Source: Roseiflexaceae bacterium
GTDB lineage: Bacteria > Chloroflexota > Chloroflexia > Chloroflexales > Roseiflexaceae
Assembly: GCA_947462525.1 (NCBI GenBank)
Contig: CANHPK010000097.1
Location: forward strand, 1-6,328
DNA: 6,328 nt
Reading direction: 5' to 3'
In this document: positions 5,911 through 6,328 of the stretch, one piece after another
Layout of the letters: the number at the start of each line of letters is the position of its first letter
How positions within the stretch are numbered: position 1 is the stretch's first letter
Made by a program: the position numbers and the translations under genes
Notes under the pieces: generated by a model
The model's input: the letters and a program-made list of their open reading frames with translations, nothing else
The model's database searches: none
What the model was told of the DNA's origin: nothing

Positions 5911-6328
5911 CTATTTGCTCGTAGCCCGGGCAACCAAATCGGTGTTGATGAGGCTGTTCACGTCTAGGTCTGTATCATACTCCAAATACCCACGCGTGCG
6001 GAAGTATGCCTGCAGGGTGCTCAGATTGTCGACCGGGATGACGCCCTCGGCGTTGTAATTGGCTGCAGACGCCTGCTCGATAACGGCAGCCGGCACCTTG
6101 GTGTACGTTTCGATGATTGCGGCAATCTCGGGCGTCATGTAATCACCCTGCAAATCACCACAGGCCTTGAGGTAGGCCCGCATGAAGCCCTCAGACGTCG
6201 CGGTGTCGGCTAACATCGACTCACCCATGTACAGGTAGGTCGCATAGAAGCCGTCGATGAAGTCGTCGGCCAAGACCGCCACGACGCCCTTTTGGACGTT
6301 GATGGTGGCCAGCGGTTCACCCAAAATC
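5911..6328 (-). CDS. ABC transporter substrate-binding protein, NMT1/SsuA-like, C-terminal part only
   Basis: This is the last 138 or so residues of a protein whose start lies beyond the right window edge. It would bind the substrate outside the membrane and deliver it to the permease. The assignment rests on context (ATPase and SsuC/TauC-type permease directly downstream) and on segments typical of the C-terminal lobe of this class. These are GVVAVLADDFIDGF, then EGFMRAYLKACGDLQGDYMTPEIAAII, and an end resembling LQAYFRTRGYLEYDTDLDVNSLINTDLVARA, where the mature protein closes with a 'mutant/linker-Tyr...Asp...Leu-Val' helix region. Signal peptide and ligand pocket are mostly outside the window. 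Substrate is unknown: sulfonates, nitrate, pyrimidine or riboflavin-type vitamins and aromatic acids are all carried by relatives. The TTG at 6324 is simply an internal codon, not a start. Confidence 0.72.
   Translation of the reverse strand, partial: ILGEPLATINVQKGVVAVLADDFIDGFYATYLYMGESMLADTATSEGFMRAYLKACGDLQGDYMTPEIAAIIETYTKVPAAVIEQASAANYNAEGVIPVDNLSTLQAYFRTRGYLEYDTDLDVNSLINTDLVARATSK

Overview
All supported genes lie on the minus strand, so transcription runs from high to low coordinates. The window looks like part of a bacterial chromosome of moderately high GC. A Chloroflexota (Chloroflexia-type) host is my best guess. The lipoprotein carries the Ala/Pro/Thr-rich linker (runs such as PTATAAAP and PTNTPS) common in lipoproteins of that phylum, and a menaquinone gene fits. 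This is inference from style; no marker gene is present.

Layout in transcription order. (1) 6328-5911: the C-terminal part of a periplasmic substrate-binding protein of the NitT/TauT (SsuA/NMT1) type, cut by the window edge. It is followed by a strong intrinsic terminator with a UUCG loop (5851-5883). (2) 5837-5061: the ABC ATPase. (3) 5061-3409: a 550-residue membrane protein that begins in a TGATG overlap with the ATPase stop. Its first 254 residues are a complete SsuC/TauC-type permease. Residues 255-550 are a complete MenA-type (UbiA family) prenyltransferase. The two are joined with no stop codon at a point that still looks like a gene boundary (AAGGAG, 6 nt, ATG). (4) 3408-3019: about 390 bp without a convincing gene, holding nested inverted repeats, a 9-bp direct repeat, and near 3064-3115 a probable extended -10 promoter with a 7-bp inverted repeat just upstream. 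(5) 3018-1702: a lipoprotein of unknown function. (6) 1679-1: glycogen branching enzyme GlgB, cut before its C-terminus, starting 22 nt after the lipoprotein stop.

Two transcription units are implied. The first is an importer (binding protein, ATPase, permease) continuing into menaquinone biosynthesis, with a terminator that should make binding-protein mRNA more abundant than ATPase/permease mRNA. The second is lipoprotein-glgB. The main oddity is the permease-MenA fusion. It is either a real bifunctional membrane protein or the result of a single-base stop loss (TGA to TCA) or base-call error. The transported substrate cannot be read from this sequence.
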